Translations under genes and position numbers: made by a program
The notes under the pieces: model-generated
The model's database searches: none
Told to the model about the DNA's origin: nothing
Seen by the model: the letters and a program-made list of their open reading frames with translations, nothing else
Assembly: GCF_001426505.1 (NCBI RefSeq)
Contig: NZ_LMEV01000014.1
Coordinates: forward strand, 133,582-197,581
From: Variovorax sp. Root473
GTDB lineage: Bacteria > Pseudomonadota > Gammaproteobacteria > Burkholderiales > Burkholderiaceae_C
Direction of reading: 5' to 3'
DNA: 64,000 nucleotides
Shown: in pieces, positions 46,548 through 54,657 of the stretch
Position numbering within the stretch: the stretch's first letter is position 1
How the letters are laid out: the number at the start of each line of letters is the position of its first letter

Positions 46548-46796
46548 ATGGCCAATCGCTCTTACCTGTACAGCCTCGGCAACCGGCCCACGTCGTATGC
46601 GGACCAGCCCGAAACGATCTCGGGCCTGTCCGAGTGGAACTACGACGTGCCGTTCATGTACCGACTGCTCATGTCGGGCGACCCGCAGCTGTGCGCGTCG
46701 CTGATCTCCGACGGCCTCGATGACGACGAGGCGGACCAGAAGGTGAAGCTGTACGCGATCAACAGCCGCTTCGAGCCGGGCTTCGCCCAACTGCGC
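46548..46796 (+). pseudogene. Truncated gene, N-terminal fragment of an unknown protein
   Basis: About 80 codons from an ATG (MANRSYLYSLGNRPTSY) with GGAG just upstream look authentic, up to RFEPGFAQL. Beyond that the frame stays open only by reading antisense through a deaminase fragment and an amidohydrolase gene, with Arg/Ala-rich nonsense. The natural C-terminus is therefore missing. The junction at about 46785-46796 coincides with the end of the opposing fragment, which suggests a deletion that joined two genes tail to tail. Confidence 0.6.
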
Positions 46797-46945
46797 GAGC
46801 GTGGCCGTGTAGTACAGCTGGCCGATGCCCGCGAGGTGCATGGCCGCCACGCACATGGTGCAGGGCTCGCACGAGGTGCAGAGCTCGCAGCCCGACAGGT
46901 CGACGGTGCCCAGCCGGCGGCAGGCAAGGCGAAGAAGACCGGGCC
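46791..46945 (-). pseudogene. Nucleoside/guanine deaminase fragment
   Basis: A roughly 50-codon segment reads ACRRLGTVDLSGCEL, then SCEPCTMCVAAMHLAG and LYYTATLAQ. It matches the centre of CDA-fold nucleoside deaminases including the PCxxC zinc motif. The N-terminal half with the HAE zinc/catalytic motif is absent, as is the C-terminus. It directly follows an intact amidohydrolase gene on the same strand, suggesting a former purine or pyrimidine salvage pair. Confidence 0.7.
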
Positions 46946-46989
46946 CGCGCCGGTGCGCGGGTTGTCGGTTGCAGGGCGTGCGGCGCGGC

Positions 46990-48204
46990 TCACGCGGGCA
47001 CGGCGCCGGGCACGAGCGTGCCGTGGCGCGCGACCACGCGGCCGCCCGACACCACGAGCTTGCGCACGGGGCGGCCCACCACGGCCTGCGCGGGCGTTTG
47101 CGCGTCGACCAGCACGAGGTCGGCGCGGCAGCCCACGTCCAGCCCGTAGGCCGCGAAGCCACAGCCGCGCGCGCCCGAGTGGGTGACGGTGTCGAGCGCC
47201 ACTTCGAGCTCGTCGTCGCGGCGCAGGTTGTAGCGCAGGCCGATGAGCATGGCGCGCTCGAGCATGTCGGGGTTGCCGTAGGGCGACCAGGTGTCGCGGA
47301 TGCCGTCGTTGCCGCCCAGCACGGTGACGCCGGCGGCGCGGCACGCCAGGAGCGGCGGCACGTTGCGTGAGGCCGGCGCGCTGGTGATGAGCACCACGCC
47401 GAGCTTCGCCATGCGCGCGAGCAGCACGTCGCGCTCGCGTTCGCTCACGTCGCCCAGGCAGAAGCCGTGGCTGATGGCCACCTGGCCCTGCATGCCGAGC
47501 GCCTCGGTGCGCTGCAGGATCAGCTCGAGCGAGAAGGCGCCCATGGCGCCGGGCTCGTGCAGGTGGATGTCGATGGGGCGCTGGTGCTTGTGGGCGATGC
47601 CGAAGAGCACATCGAGCGACTTCACGGGGTCGCCGTCGATGGCGCAGGGGTCGAGGCCGCCGAGCACGTCGGCACCCAGGGCCAGCGACTGGTCGAGCAG
47701 CTCGGCCGTGCCGGGGCGCCCGAGCAGGCCCGACTGCGGGAAGGCGACGACCTGGATCTGCTGCACCTCGCGCAGCGTCTCGCGCGTGCGCAACGTGCCT
47801 TCGAGATGGCGCAGGCCGGCCTGGGTGTCGACGTCGACGTGCGTGCGCAGGCGCGTGGTGCCGAGCGCGAGAAAGGCCTTGGCCAGCACCAGCGACTGTG
47901 CGGCCGCGTCGTGCCCGCTGGCGTGGCGAAAGGCGCGCTCGTTCTCGATCTTGTCGGTGAGGTGGGTGCCGACCTCGTTGCGGTACCAGTCCATGCCCCA
48001 CATCGTCTTGTCGAGGTGGGTGTGGCCTTCGACGAGGCCGGGCAGCAGCAAGGCGCCCTCGCCGTCTTCGACGGTGGCGCCGGCCGGTGCGGCCAGCGCC
48101 GCGCCGATCTCGGCAATGCGGCCGTCGTGCACGCGCACATCGACGGCTGAAGCACCGAGGGGGCGCACGTTGCGAAGCAACAGGGAAGGCATGTTCAAAC
48201 TCAT
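46990..48204 (-). CDS. Amidohydrolase, cytosine deaminase-like
   Basis: The 404-residue protein is an amidohydrolase-superfamily enzyme: metal motif PGLVEGHTHLDKTMWG, then RTHVDVD, DIHLHEPG, SHGFCLGD and VLGGNDGIRDTWSPYG. This order matches CodA-type cytosine or N-acyl deaminases. I use the ATG at 48204 preceded by AAGGAA; an ATG four codons later and a GTG/ATG eight codons earlier are alternatives. The substrate is uncertain, but a pyrimidine or related cyclic amidine is likely. A broken deaminase follows it. Confidence 0.88.
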   Translation of the reverse strand: MSLNMPSLLLRNVRPLGASAVDVRVHDGRIAEIGAALAAPAGATVEDGEGALLLPGLVEGHTHLDKTMWGMDWYRNEVGTHLTDKIENERAFRHASGHDAAAQSLVLAKAFLALGTTRLRTHVDVDTQAGLRHLEGTLRTRETLREVQQIQVVAFPQSGLLGRPGTAELLDQSLALGADVLGGLDPCAIDGDPVKSLDVLFGIAHKHQRPIDIHLHEPGAMGAFSLELILQRTEALGMQGQVAISHGFCLGDVSERERDVLLARMAKLGVVLITSAPASRNVPPLLACRAAGVTVLGGNDGIRDTWSPYGNPDMLERAMLIGLRYNLRRDDELEVALDTVTHSGARGCGFAAYGLDVGCRADLVLVDAQTPAQAVVGRPVRKLVVSGGRVVARHGTLVPGAVPA

Positions 48205-48340
48205 GGGGGTTGTATTTCCTTCAACCATATCGAATTATTTTGGGATGCGCTGGAACAGATCGCGGGGGCTGCGGCGGCGCTGAACGGCGCGGCGCGGCCC
48301 ACACGCACGACCACTGACGCGCGCCGGAGTCCGTGCCGCC

Positions 48341-48356
48341 GCGCAAAATTTTGCGC
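48341..48356. repeat. 16-bp perfect palindrome upstream of TorF porin
   Basis: GCGCAAAATTTTGCGC is fully self-complementary and lies about 80 bp before the porin start, in the divergent gap with the amidohydrolase gene. It could be an operator; no regulator gene is adjacent. Confidence 0.6.
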
Positions 48357-48436
48357 CCGCGCCCTGCTTTTTTACGCGGCTTTTAGACCCGCGCTTCTAC
48401 GCTGCCGGCTCCTCCATCCGTTAGCGAATTCTTTCG

Positions 48437-49270
48437 ATGAAACACCTTCTTTGCACCGCCTTGCCGGTGCTCGTTCTTCCCACCCTGTTCGCCCTGCCCC
48501 CGCTCGCCAACGCGCAGCTCACAGGCAACGTGGCGCTGACGACGAACTACAAGTTCCGCGGCCAGGACCAGGACATGCTCGGCAAGAACGATTACGCGAA
48601 GACCCGCGGCTTCAAGCCCGCCGTGCAGGGCGGCTTCGACTACGCCTTCGGCGACAGCGGCTTCTACGTCGGCAACTGGAATTCGAGCGTCAACTGGCTC
48701 CAGGGCAACAGCCTCGAGAGCGACATCTACGGCGGCTACAAGTTCAAGGCCGGCCCGCTCGACATGGACGTGGGCGCCCTCACCTACCTGTACCCGGGCA
48801 ATTCGACGGGCAACACGACGGATCTGTACGCCAGCGCGGGCTACACCGACGCCACGCTCGGTTCGTTCACGCTGAAGTACTCGCACACGGTGTCGAAGGA
48901 CTACTTCGGCTACGCCGGCGCCAAGTCGGGCTCGGGCCTGAAGGGCCGCAACACCGGCTACCTGAACCTGGCCTACAGCAAGGAGATCATGCCCAAGGTC
49001 ACGCTGAAAGCGGCTGTCGGCTACACGAACATGTCCAGCGACATCCGCAGCCTGGGCTACAAGAGCTACGTCGACTACAACGTCGGCGCGACCTGCGACT
49101 TCGGCAGCGGCCTGACGCTGACCGGCTCAGTGCAGGGCGCCAACAAGAAGAGTTCGTACGTTTCAGTGGCCAACCCGGGCATCGAAATCCCCGAGTTCGG
49201 CACCTTCGGCCAGACGACCTACTCGCCCAACAAGGCGCGCTTCATCCTCACGCTGACCAAAACACTCTGA
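48437..49270 (+). CDS. TorF family putative porin
   Basis: The 277-residue protein has a signal peptide (LLCTALPVLVLPTLFALPPLANA). A beta-rich body follows, starting QLTGNVALTTNYKFRGQDQD, which is characteristic of the Gcw_chp/TorF porin-like family. Alternating aromatic strands and a C-terminal FILTLTKTL support an outer-membrane barrel. The transported solute is unknown. The neighbouring Bug-type binding protein is convergent, so a functional link is weak. Confidence 0.88.
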   Translation: MKHLLCTALPVLVLPTLFALPPLANAQLTGNVALTTNYKFRGQDQDMLGKNDYAKTRGFKPAVQGGFDYAFGDSGFYVGNWNSSVNWLQGNSLESDIYGGYKFKAGPLDMDVGALTYLYPGNSTGNTTDLYASAGYTDATLGSFTLKYSHTVSKDYFGYAGAKSGSGLKGRNTGYLNLAYSKEIMPKVTLKAAVGYTNMSSDIRSLGYKSYVDYNVGATCDFGSGLTLTGSVQGANKKSSYVSVANPGIEIPEFGTFGQTTYSPNKARFILTLTKTL

Positions 49271-50275
49271 TCAGTCGATGCTGATGTTCGCCGCCTTGGC
49301 GACCTCGGCCCACTTCACGCGGTTGGCGTGCACGGTCTTCTTGAACTGGGCGGGCGACTCGATGCGCACGGTGTTGCCCTGGCTCTCGAAGCGCTCGCGG
49401 ATCTCGGGCTGCTCGAGCACCGTCTTCACGGCGGCATTGAGCTTGTCGACGATCTGCGGGTCGGTGCCCTTGGGCGCGAAGATGCCGAACCAGATCGCGC
49501 TGTCGAAGCCCCTGGTGCCGGGCAGTCCGCTGGAGGCGATGGTCGGCACTTCCTTCACGGCCGGCACCGCCGTGGCGGTGGTCACGCCCAGCAGGCGCAC
49601 CTTGCCGGCCTTGTAGTGCGGCAGCACGGTCTGCACCTGGTTCATGATGCAGCAGGTCTCGCCGCGCACCACCGAGGTGATGGCCTCGGGGCCGCCCTTG
49701 TAGGGCACGTGGACCATGTTCAGGCCCAGGCGCGAGTTGAACTCGGCAAAGGCCATGTGCGTGCCCGCGCCGTTGCCGGTGGAGGCGTAGTTGTATTTGC
49801 CGGGGTTGGCCTTCACCAGCTCGACGAACTCCTTGAGCGTGCGCACGTTGATCACGTCGGGGTTGATGGTGAGCACGTTGGACACGTCGAGCACGGGCGC
49901 CACGGGCACGAAATCGGCCTCCACGTCGAAGGGCAGTTTCTTGTACAGCGCGGCGTTGCTTCCGTGCGTGGCGGCGGTGCCGAACGAGAGCGTGTAGCCG
50001 TCGGGCTTGGCATGCGCGACGTACTCGCTGGCGATGTTGCCGGCGGCGCCCGACTTGTAGTCGATGATCACGGGCTTGCCGAGCTGGCGCGACAGCGGCT
50101 CCTGGATGGCGCGGGCCACCACGTCGACGCCCGAGCCGGCCGGGAAGCCCATGATCAGTGTGACGGGTTGTTGCGGCCAGTCGGGCTGGGCCAGTGCCAG
50201 GGTCGATGCGGCGGCGGTGCAGAGCAAGGCGCCAGCGGCCCGCAGGGCGCGACGCGAGAAGGGAGAATGGGCCAT
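49271..50275 (-). CDS. Tripartite tricarboxylate transporter substrate-binding protein (Bug family)
   Basis: Periplasmic solute-binding protein of 334 residues. The signal region is SRRALRAAGALLCTAAASTLALA, and the mature start QPDWPQQPVTLIMGFPAGSGVDVVAR is the hallmark of Bug proteins. VPYKGGPEAI and STGNGAGTH line the ligand site. Orphan Bug genes without TctA/TctB are very common in Burkholderiales, and no membrane partners are present here. The ligand, probably a carboxylate, is unknown. The start was set at ATG 50275 for a proper signal peptide. Confidence 0.93.
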   Translation of the reverse strand: MAHSPFSRRALRAAGALLCTAAASTLALAQPDWPQQPVTLIMGFPAGSGVDVVARAIQEPLSRQLGKPVIIDYKSGAAGNIASEYVAHAKPDGYTLSFGTAATHGSNAALYKKLPFDVEADFVPVAPVLDVSNVLTINPDVINVRTLKEFVELVKANPGKYNYASTGNGAGTHMAFAEFNSRLGLNMVHVPYKGGPEAITSVVRGETCCIMNQVQTVLPHYKAGKVRLLGVTTATAVPAVKEVPTIASSGLPGTRGFDSAIWFGIFAPKGTDPQIVDKLNAAVKTVLEQPEIRERFESQGNTVRIESPAQFKKTVHANRVKWAEVAKAANISID

Positions 50276-50385
50276 ATCGGTCTTTCTTCGAGGCGGACGG
50301 TGCAGGCGCACATTGTGGCGCGCGGCTGATAACTGTTTGCACATGTGCTTATGCACCGCGCCCCCTGCCTCTCCATAATCGCTCC

Positions 50386-52068
50386 ATGGTCCGCCCCACA
50401 CAACAACTCCACGCCCCTCGCGAGCCGGTGCCCGTGCGCGCCGCCGCCACCGTCCTGCTGCTGCGCGACACCGACGCCGGGCTCGAGCTCCTCATGACCC
50501 GCCGCTCGGCCACCGCGAGCTTCGCCCCTGGCGCCTACGTCTTTCCGGGGGGCCACATCGACGCGGCCGACGCCGCCGCCGCGCGCATCGCGGCACGCCG
50601 CGCCACGCAGAGCGACACGCAACACACGCAGGCCATCGCCGCGATCCGCGAGGCCTTCGAAGAGCTCGGCATCCTGCTGGCCCGCCACGCCGATGGCCGC
50701 GCGGTGAGCGCCGACGAGGTCGCCGCGATGGACCGCAACGCCACCGCCGGCGCGGCCTTCGCCGACCAGTGCGCGGCGCGCGGCCTGGTGCTGTCGGCCG
50801 ACGAGGTCTTCACCTTCGCGCACTGGATCACCGACCGCGACCTGCCCAAGCGCTTCGACGTGCCCTTCCTGGTGGCGCGCATGCCCGAGGGCCAGACGCC
50901 CACGGCCGACGAGAGCGAGCAGTTCGAGCCCTGCTGGGTGCGCCCGGCCGATGCGCTGGCGCGCCACGAGGCCGGCAGCTTCTTCATGATCTTCCCGACC
51001 ATCCGCACGCTGCAGCGCATGGCGGCCTATGCATCGGTCGACGCGGTGCTGGCGGCCTGCGCACCCGTGGCTGGCGGCGAAGAGAAACCGCTGTGGACCA
51101 GCTGCCCGCGCGCCGGCCTGCTCAAGGGCGAGGACGCGCGCTACATGGAACACGAATCGCCTTTCGGCGAACTCGCGCTGGTCTGCCCCGATGGCCAGAT
51201 CGCGCACACGCTCGACTGGCAGAGCACGCAGCCCGTGGCACTGCTGAAGAACGTGCAGCGCCTCACCGCGCCGAACCCCAGCGCCATGACCGGCCCGGGC
51301 ACCAACACCTACCTTGTCGGCGATGCGGCCACCGGCTACCTTGTGATCGACCCGGGTCCGAACGACGCGACGCATCTCGCACGGCTGATGAACGCCACGC
51401 AGGGCGACATCCGCCTCATCGTCTGCACGCACTCGCACGCCGACCACTCGCCGGGCGCCGCGCCGCTGCAGGCGCTGTGTGCTGCAGAGCGCAAGCCGCC
51501 GATCCTGGGCCTGTCGTCCGCGCCCACGGCACGCGCCGCCGCACGCTTCAGCGCCGAGCGCGAACTGGCCGACGGCGAACGGCTGGTGCTCTCGGGCACC
51601 GCCGCCGACGGCACGCCGCTCATGCACACGCTGCGCGCCATCCACACGCCCGGCCATGCGGCCAACCACCTGTGCCTGGTGCTCGAAGAAGACGGCCTGC
51701 TGTTCTCGGGCGACCACATCCTGAACGGCAGCACGACGGTGGTCGATCCGCCGGACGGCGACATGACGGCGTACCTCGATTCGCTCGACAAGCTCGATGC
51801 GGCCTGCGCGGCCGGTGGCATCGAGTTCATCCTGCCGGCACACGGCTACGTGATCGGCTTTGCGCGCACGGCCATCGCGCACCTGAAGGCGCACCGCCTG
51901 AAGCGCGAGGCCAAGATCGCCGCCGCGATGCAGCGGCTGCCCGAAGGCACGCCGGAGCAATGGCTGCCGCTCGCCTACGACGACGTGCCCGAGCGCATGT
52001 GGCCGGTGGCGGCGCGTTCGCTGGCGGCGCACGTGGCGCGCATCCGGCAACTGGCCGACGCGCGATGA
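50386..52068 (+). CDS. NUDIX hydrolase-metallo-beta-lactamase fusion
   Basis: The 560-residue protein has a NUDIX-like N-terminal domain (about 15-230) with the box residues GGHIDA and REAFEELG (88-95) separated by a longer loop than usual. A metallo-beta-lactamase domain (about 300-540) follows, with the HSHADH zinc motif, a later HTPGHAANH and SGDHILNG. The layout is like LACTB2/RNase Z-type hydrolases with an added NUDIX domain. The reaction is unknown. It overlaps the next gene by 4 bp. The ATG at 50386 gives MVRPTQQLHAPREP; earlier frame is antisense to the Bug gene. Confidence 0.88.
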   Translation: MVRPTQQLHAPREPVPVRAAATVLLLRDTDAGLELLMTRRSATASFAPGAYVFPGGHIDAADAAAARIAARRATQSDTQHTQAIAAIREAFEELGILLARHADGRAVSADEVAAMDRNATAGAAFADQCAARGLVLSADEVFTFAHWITDRDLPKRFDVPFLVARMPEGQTPTADESEQFEPCWVRPADALARHEAGSFFMIFPTIRTLQRMAAYASVDAVLAACAPVAGGEEKPLWTSCPRAGLLKGEDARYMEHESPFGELALVCPDGQIAHTLDWQSTQPVALLKNVQRLTAPNPSAMTGPGTNTYLVGDAATGYLVIDPGPNDATHLARLMNATQGDIRLIVCTHSHADHSPGAAPLQALCAAERKPPILGLSSAPTARAAARFSAERELADGERLVLSGTAADGTPLMHTLRAIHTPGHAANHLCLVLEEDGLLFSGDHILNGSTTVVDPPDGDMTAYLDSLDKLDAACAAGGIEFILPAHGYVIGFARTAIAHLKAHRLKREAKIAAAMQRLPEGTPEQWLPLAYDDVPERMWPVAARSLAAHVARIRQLADAR

Positions 52069-52793
52069 ACCGCTCGAACCGCCCCTCTGCGCCCGACGAC
52101 GAAGGCGTGCGCCTGGCCAAGCGCGTGGCCGCGATGGCCCAGGTGTCGCGCCGCGAAGCCGAACTGCTGATCGAGAACGGCGCGGTGCGCGTGGACGGCG
52201 TGCCCGCGCTGCTGCCGCAGTCGCGCGTGCAGGCGAACCAGCAGGTCGAGATCGCCGCCGGCGCGCGCCCCGAGCCGATCGTGCCGGTGACGCTGGTGCT
52301 CTACAAGCCCGCCGGCATGCCGACCGACACCGCGCACCAGCTGCTGGTGGCCGCCAACCACCACGATCCCGAGCGCGAGGGCCAGCGCTTCCTGCCGGCG
52401 CATGTGCGCGGGCAGCGCTGCATGACACCGCTCGAAACCGGCGCCAGCGGCCTCGTGGTCTACACGCAGGAATGGCGCATCGAGCGCAAGCTGCAGGAAG
52501 ACGCGGGCATCCTCGAACATGAAGTGATGGTCGACGTGGCCGGCCCGGTCGGCCCCGAGGTGCTGGCGCGGCTGGAGCGTTCGCCCGCGCGCGTGAGCAT
52601 CGGCCGCCAGGCCGACGACCAGACCGGCCTGCGCTTTGCGCTGAAGGGCGCGCGCCCCGGACAGATCGCGAACATCTGCGACACCGTGGGCCTGCGCATC
52701 GTGGCGATGCGGCGCCTGCGCATCGGCCGCGTGCCGCTGGCCGGGCTGCAGCCGGGGCAGTGGCGCTACCTGGCGCCGCACGAGCGTTTTTGA
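52065..52793 (+). CDS. RsuA/RluF-family pseudouridine synthase homologue with altered active site
   Basis: The 242-residue protein has an S4 RNA-binding domain (LAKRVAAMAQVSRREAELLIENGAV) and a pseudouridine-synthase core with LYKPAGMPTD. Where active members have RLD and a threonine, this protein reads TPLETGASGL, so the catalytic aspartate is replaced by Glu124. It may be inactive, retargeted or use RNA binding only. ATGA overlap with the NUDIX-MBL gene indicates co-translation. The family call is good; activity is doubtful. Confidence 0.85.
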   Translation: MNRSNRPSAPDDEGVRLAKRVAAMAQVSRREAELLIENGAVRVDGVPALLPQSRVQANQQVEIAAGARPEPIVPVTLVLYKPAGMPTDTAHQLLVAANHHDPEREGQRFLPAHVRGQRCMTPLETGASGLVVYTQEWRIERKLQEDAGILEHEVMVDVAGPVGPEVLARLERSPARVSIGRQADDQTGLRFALKGARPGQIANICDTVGLRIVAMRRLRIGRVPLAGLQPGQWRYLAPHERF

Positions 52794-52877
52794 CAAAGGA
52801 CCGAGGCGACGAGGCAGCACCGCAAACTGCCCCTTGAAGACAGCGGCTTCGCGCCGCACACGGGAGATTCCAGCACC

Positions 52878-53456
52878 ATGAAGTTCGGCACACCGACCCG
52901 CACCCTGGCCAGCATCCTGCCGCTGACACTGCTGGCTGGCTGCAGCCCCCTCACCGCCCTGCTGTTCCCCGACACGCCGATCGGCGCGCCCGCCGCGACA
53001 ACGGCCACCAAGCCCGCGACCCGCCCCACCGTGGTTTCGAAAGACGGCCTTGCGCCGATCACCGCGGTGCAGGTGGACCGCATCCGCAAGGTCGTCGGCG
53101 CCAAGCCCCCGAGTCCTGCGGTGGGCAAGGTGGTGGGGAGCGCGTCGCCAGCCATCGAATCCTTCCTGCGCACCGAAGGTTGCATCACGGCGCGCAACGG
53201 CGCGGTGCTCAACCCCTTCGCGGCGCCCGGCCATCTCTTCGACAGCACAGGCTTCCAGGGCGGCCCGATGGCCGGGATGCAGTACCACGACAAGACCGCC
53301 TGCGTGACGGTGCAGCGCATCCAGAACTGGAAGCTGGTGTCGCCCCGGCGGCTGCGCTTCGACGTGGTCTATGTGGGCGAGGACGGCGAGGAGCGCGCCA
53401 TCAAGCGCCACGAACTCATGCGCCAGCCCAAGGGCGGCTGGCTGTTCACGCGCTGA
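52878..53456 (+). CDS. Putative lipoprotein, function unknown
   Basis: The 192-residue protein has a lipobox (LTLLAGC, Cys at about residue 22) after a short signal, predicting an outer- or inner-membrane lipoprotein. A Pro/Thr/Ala-rich linker leads to a compact domain with FLRTEGCITARNGAVLNPFAAPG and VYVGEDGEERAIKRHELMRQPKGGW. It overlaps the converging MFS gene by 11 bp at the 3' end. I cannot name a family. Confidence 0.75.
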   Translation: MKFGTPTRTLASILPLTLLAGCSPLTALLFPDTPIGAPAATTATKPATRPTVVSKDGLAPITAVQVDRIRKVVGAKPPSPAVGKVVGSASPAIESFLRTEGCITARNGAVLNPFAAPGHLFDSTGFQGGPMAGMQYHDKTACVTVQRIQNWKLVSPRRLRFDVVYVGEDGEERAIKRHELMRQPKGGWLFTR

Positions 53457-54657
53457 TCGATACAGCCGCGGCCTGCGCGCGCAGGCCGACGCCGAACGAC
53501 AGCTGCGCCACGATGCCCGCCCCGGCCAGCACGATCGCCGCCGCGAGTGCGGGGTTGCCGTGGCCCATGCCCGCGAGCGCGGTGCACAGCGCACCGATCG
53601 CCATCTGCGTAGCACCGTACAGCCCCGAGGCCGAGCCGATGACCTTCGGATTGACGCCGATCGCCAGCGTCAGCGCGGCCGGCGAGGCCATGCCGGCGCC
53701 CACCGTGAAGAGGAACATGCTCGCGACGATCAGCAGCACCGAGAGCTGCCCCGCGAGCGCCGCGCCCAGCAGCACAAAGGCCGCCGCCACGCTCAGCGCG
53801 TTGGAACGCACCATGAGCCGGTCGAGCCGCACGCGCGAGATCAGCCGGCTCGTGAGGAAGCTGCCCAGCCACACGCCCGACACGAGGATAGCGAGGTAGA
53901 TGCCGGCCTCGTGCGCGGGCCGGTGCAGCTGGTCCACGAAGATGAAGGGCGCCGAGGCGATGAAGGCGTACATCGACGTGGTGGCGCAACCGCCGCCCAC
54001 CGAGAAGCCGACGAACGCGCGCGAGCCCACCAGCTGCCGGTAGTTGCGCGCGAGCGCGGCACCGTCGAGCGCCGCGCCGGGCGAGCCCGTCTCGGGCAGC
54101 AGGCGCCAGGCGAAGAGAAAGCCGACGACGCCCAGCGCGAAGAGCGCGTAGAAGATCGAGCGCCAGCCGAGCGCGGTGGCCAGTGCACCGCCGATGAGCG
54201 GCGCCACGCTCGGGCCCACCGCCACCATGAGGTTCATGAGCGCGAGGCGGCGCGTGGCCTCCTGCGGCTCGGCCGTGTCGCGCACGATGCTGCGGCCCAG
54301 CACGAGCCCCGCGCAGCCGCCCACGGCCTGGAACAGGCGCGCGGCGATCAGCGCATGCACGTCGGGCGCCACGGCCGCCGCCAAGCCCGACACGGCGTAG
54401 ATCGCGAGCCCCGCCAGCAGCACGGGCCGACGACCGAAGCGGTCGGCCAGCGGGCCGTACACCAGCTGTCCGGCAGCCAGGCCGAGGATGTACAGGCTCA
54501 CCGTCATCTGCATCGCGCCCATGCCGGCGCCGAGGCTCTTCGCGGCGACGGGCAGCGCGGGCACGAAGACGTGCATCGCCAGCGTGCCGCTGAAGGTGAC
54601 CAGCGCGAGGAGCCACAGCGGCGCGTGCCGCGGGCGTGGCGGCAAGGAGTCGCTCAT
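53446..54657 (-). CDS. Bcr/CflA-type MFS drug efflux transporter
   Basis: The 403-residue protein has twelve hydrophobic segments. Motif A is LVYGPLADRFGRRPVLLAG, followed by the QAVGGCAGLVLGRSIVRD stretch typical of the Bcr/CflA subfamily. It overlaps the outer-membrane-factor gene by 4 bp (ATGA), which places it as the last gene of the MarR-controlled efflux operon. The substrate is unknown; Bcr/CflA members export bicyclomycin, chloramphenicol or peptides. Confidence 0.92.
   Translation of the reverse strand: MSDSLPPRPRHAPLWLLALVTFSGTLAMHVFVPALPVAAKSLGAGMGAMQMTVSLYILGLAAGQLVYGPLADRFGRRPVLLAGLAIYAVSGLAAAVAPDVHALIAARLFQAVGGCAGLVLGRSIVRDTAEPQEATRRLALMNLMVAVGPSVAPLIGGALATALGWRSIFYALFALGVVGFLFAWRLLPETGSPGAALDGAALARNYRQLVGSRAFVGFSVGGGCATTSMYAFIASAPFIFVDQLHRPAHEAGIYLAILVSGVWLGSFLTSRLISRVRLDRLMVRSNALSVAAAFVLLGAALAGQLSVLLIVASMFLFTVGAGMASPAALTLAIGVNPKVIGSASGLYGATQMAIGALCTALAGMGHGNPALAAAIVLAGAGIVAQLSFGVGLRAQAAAVSISA

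Noticed and set aside
46071..47186. 371-codon plus-strand ORF starting upstream of the MANRSYLY fragment
   Set aside because: Only about 80 codons look authentic. The rest is antisense to a deaminase remnant and an amidohydrolase.
50155..52929. 924-codon minus-strand ORF opposite the NUDIX-MBL and pseudouridine-synthase genes
   Set aside because: Antisense to two genes with clear domains; composition is that of a shadow frame.
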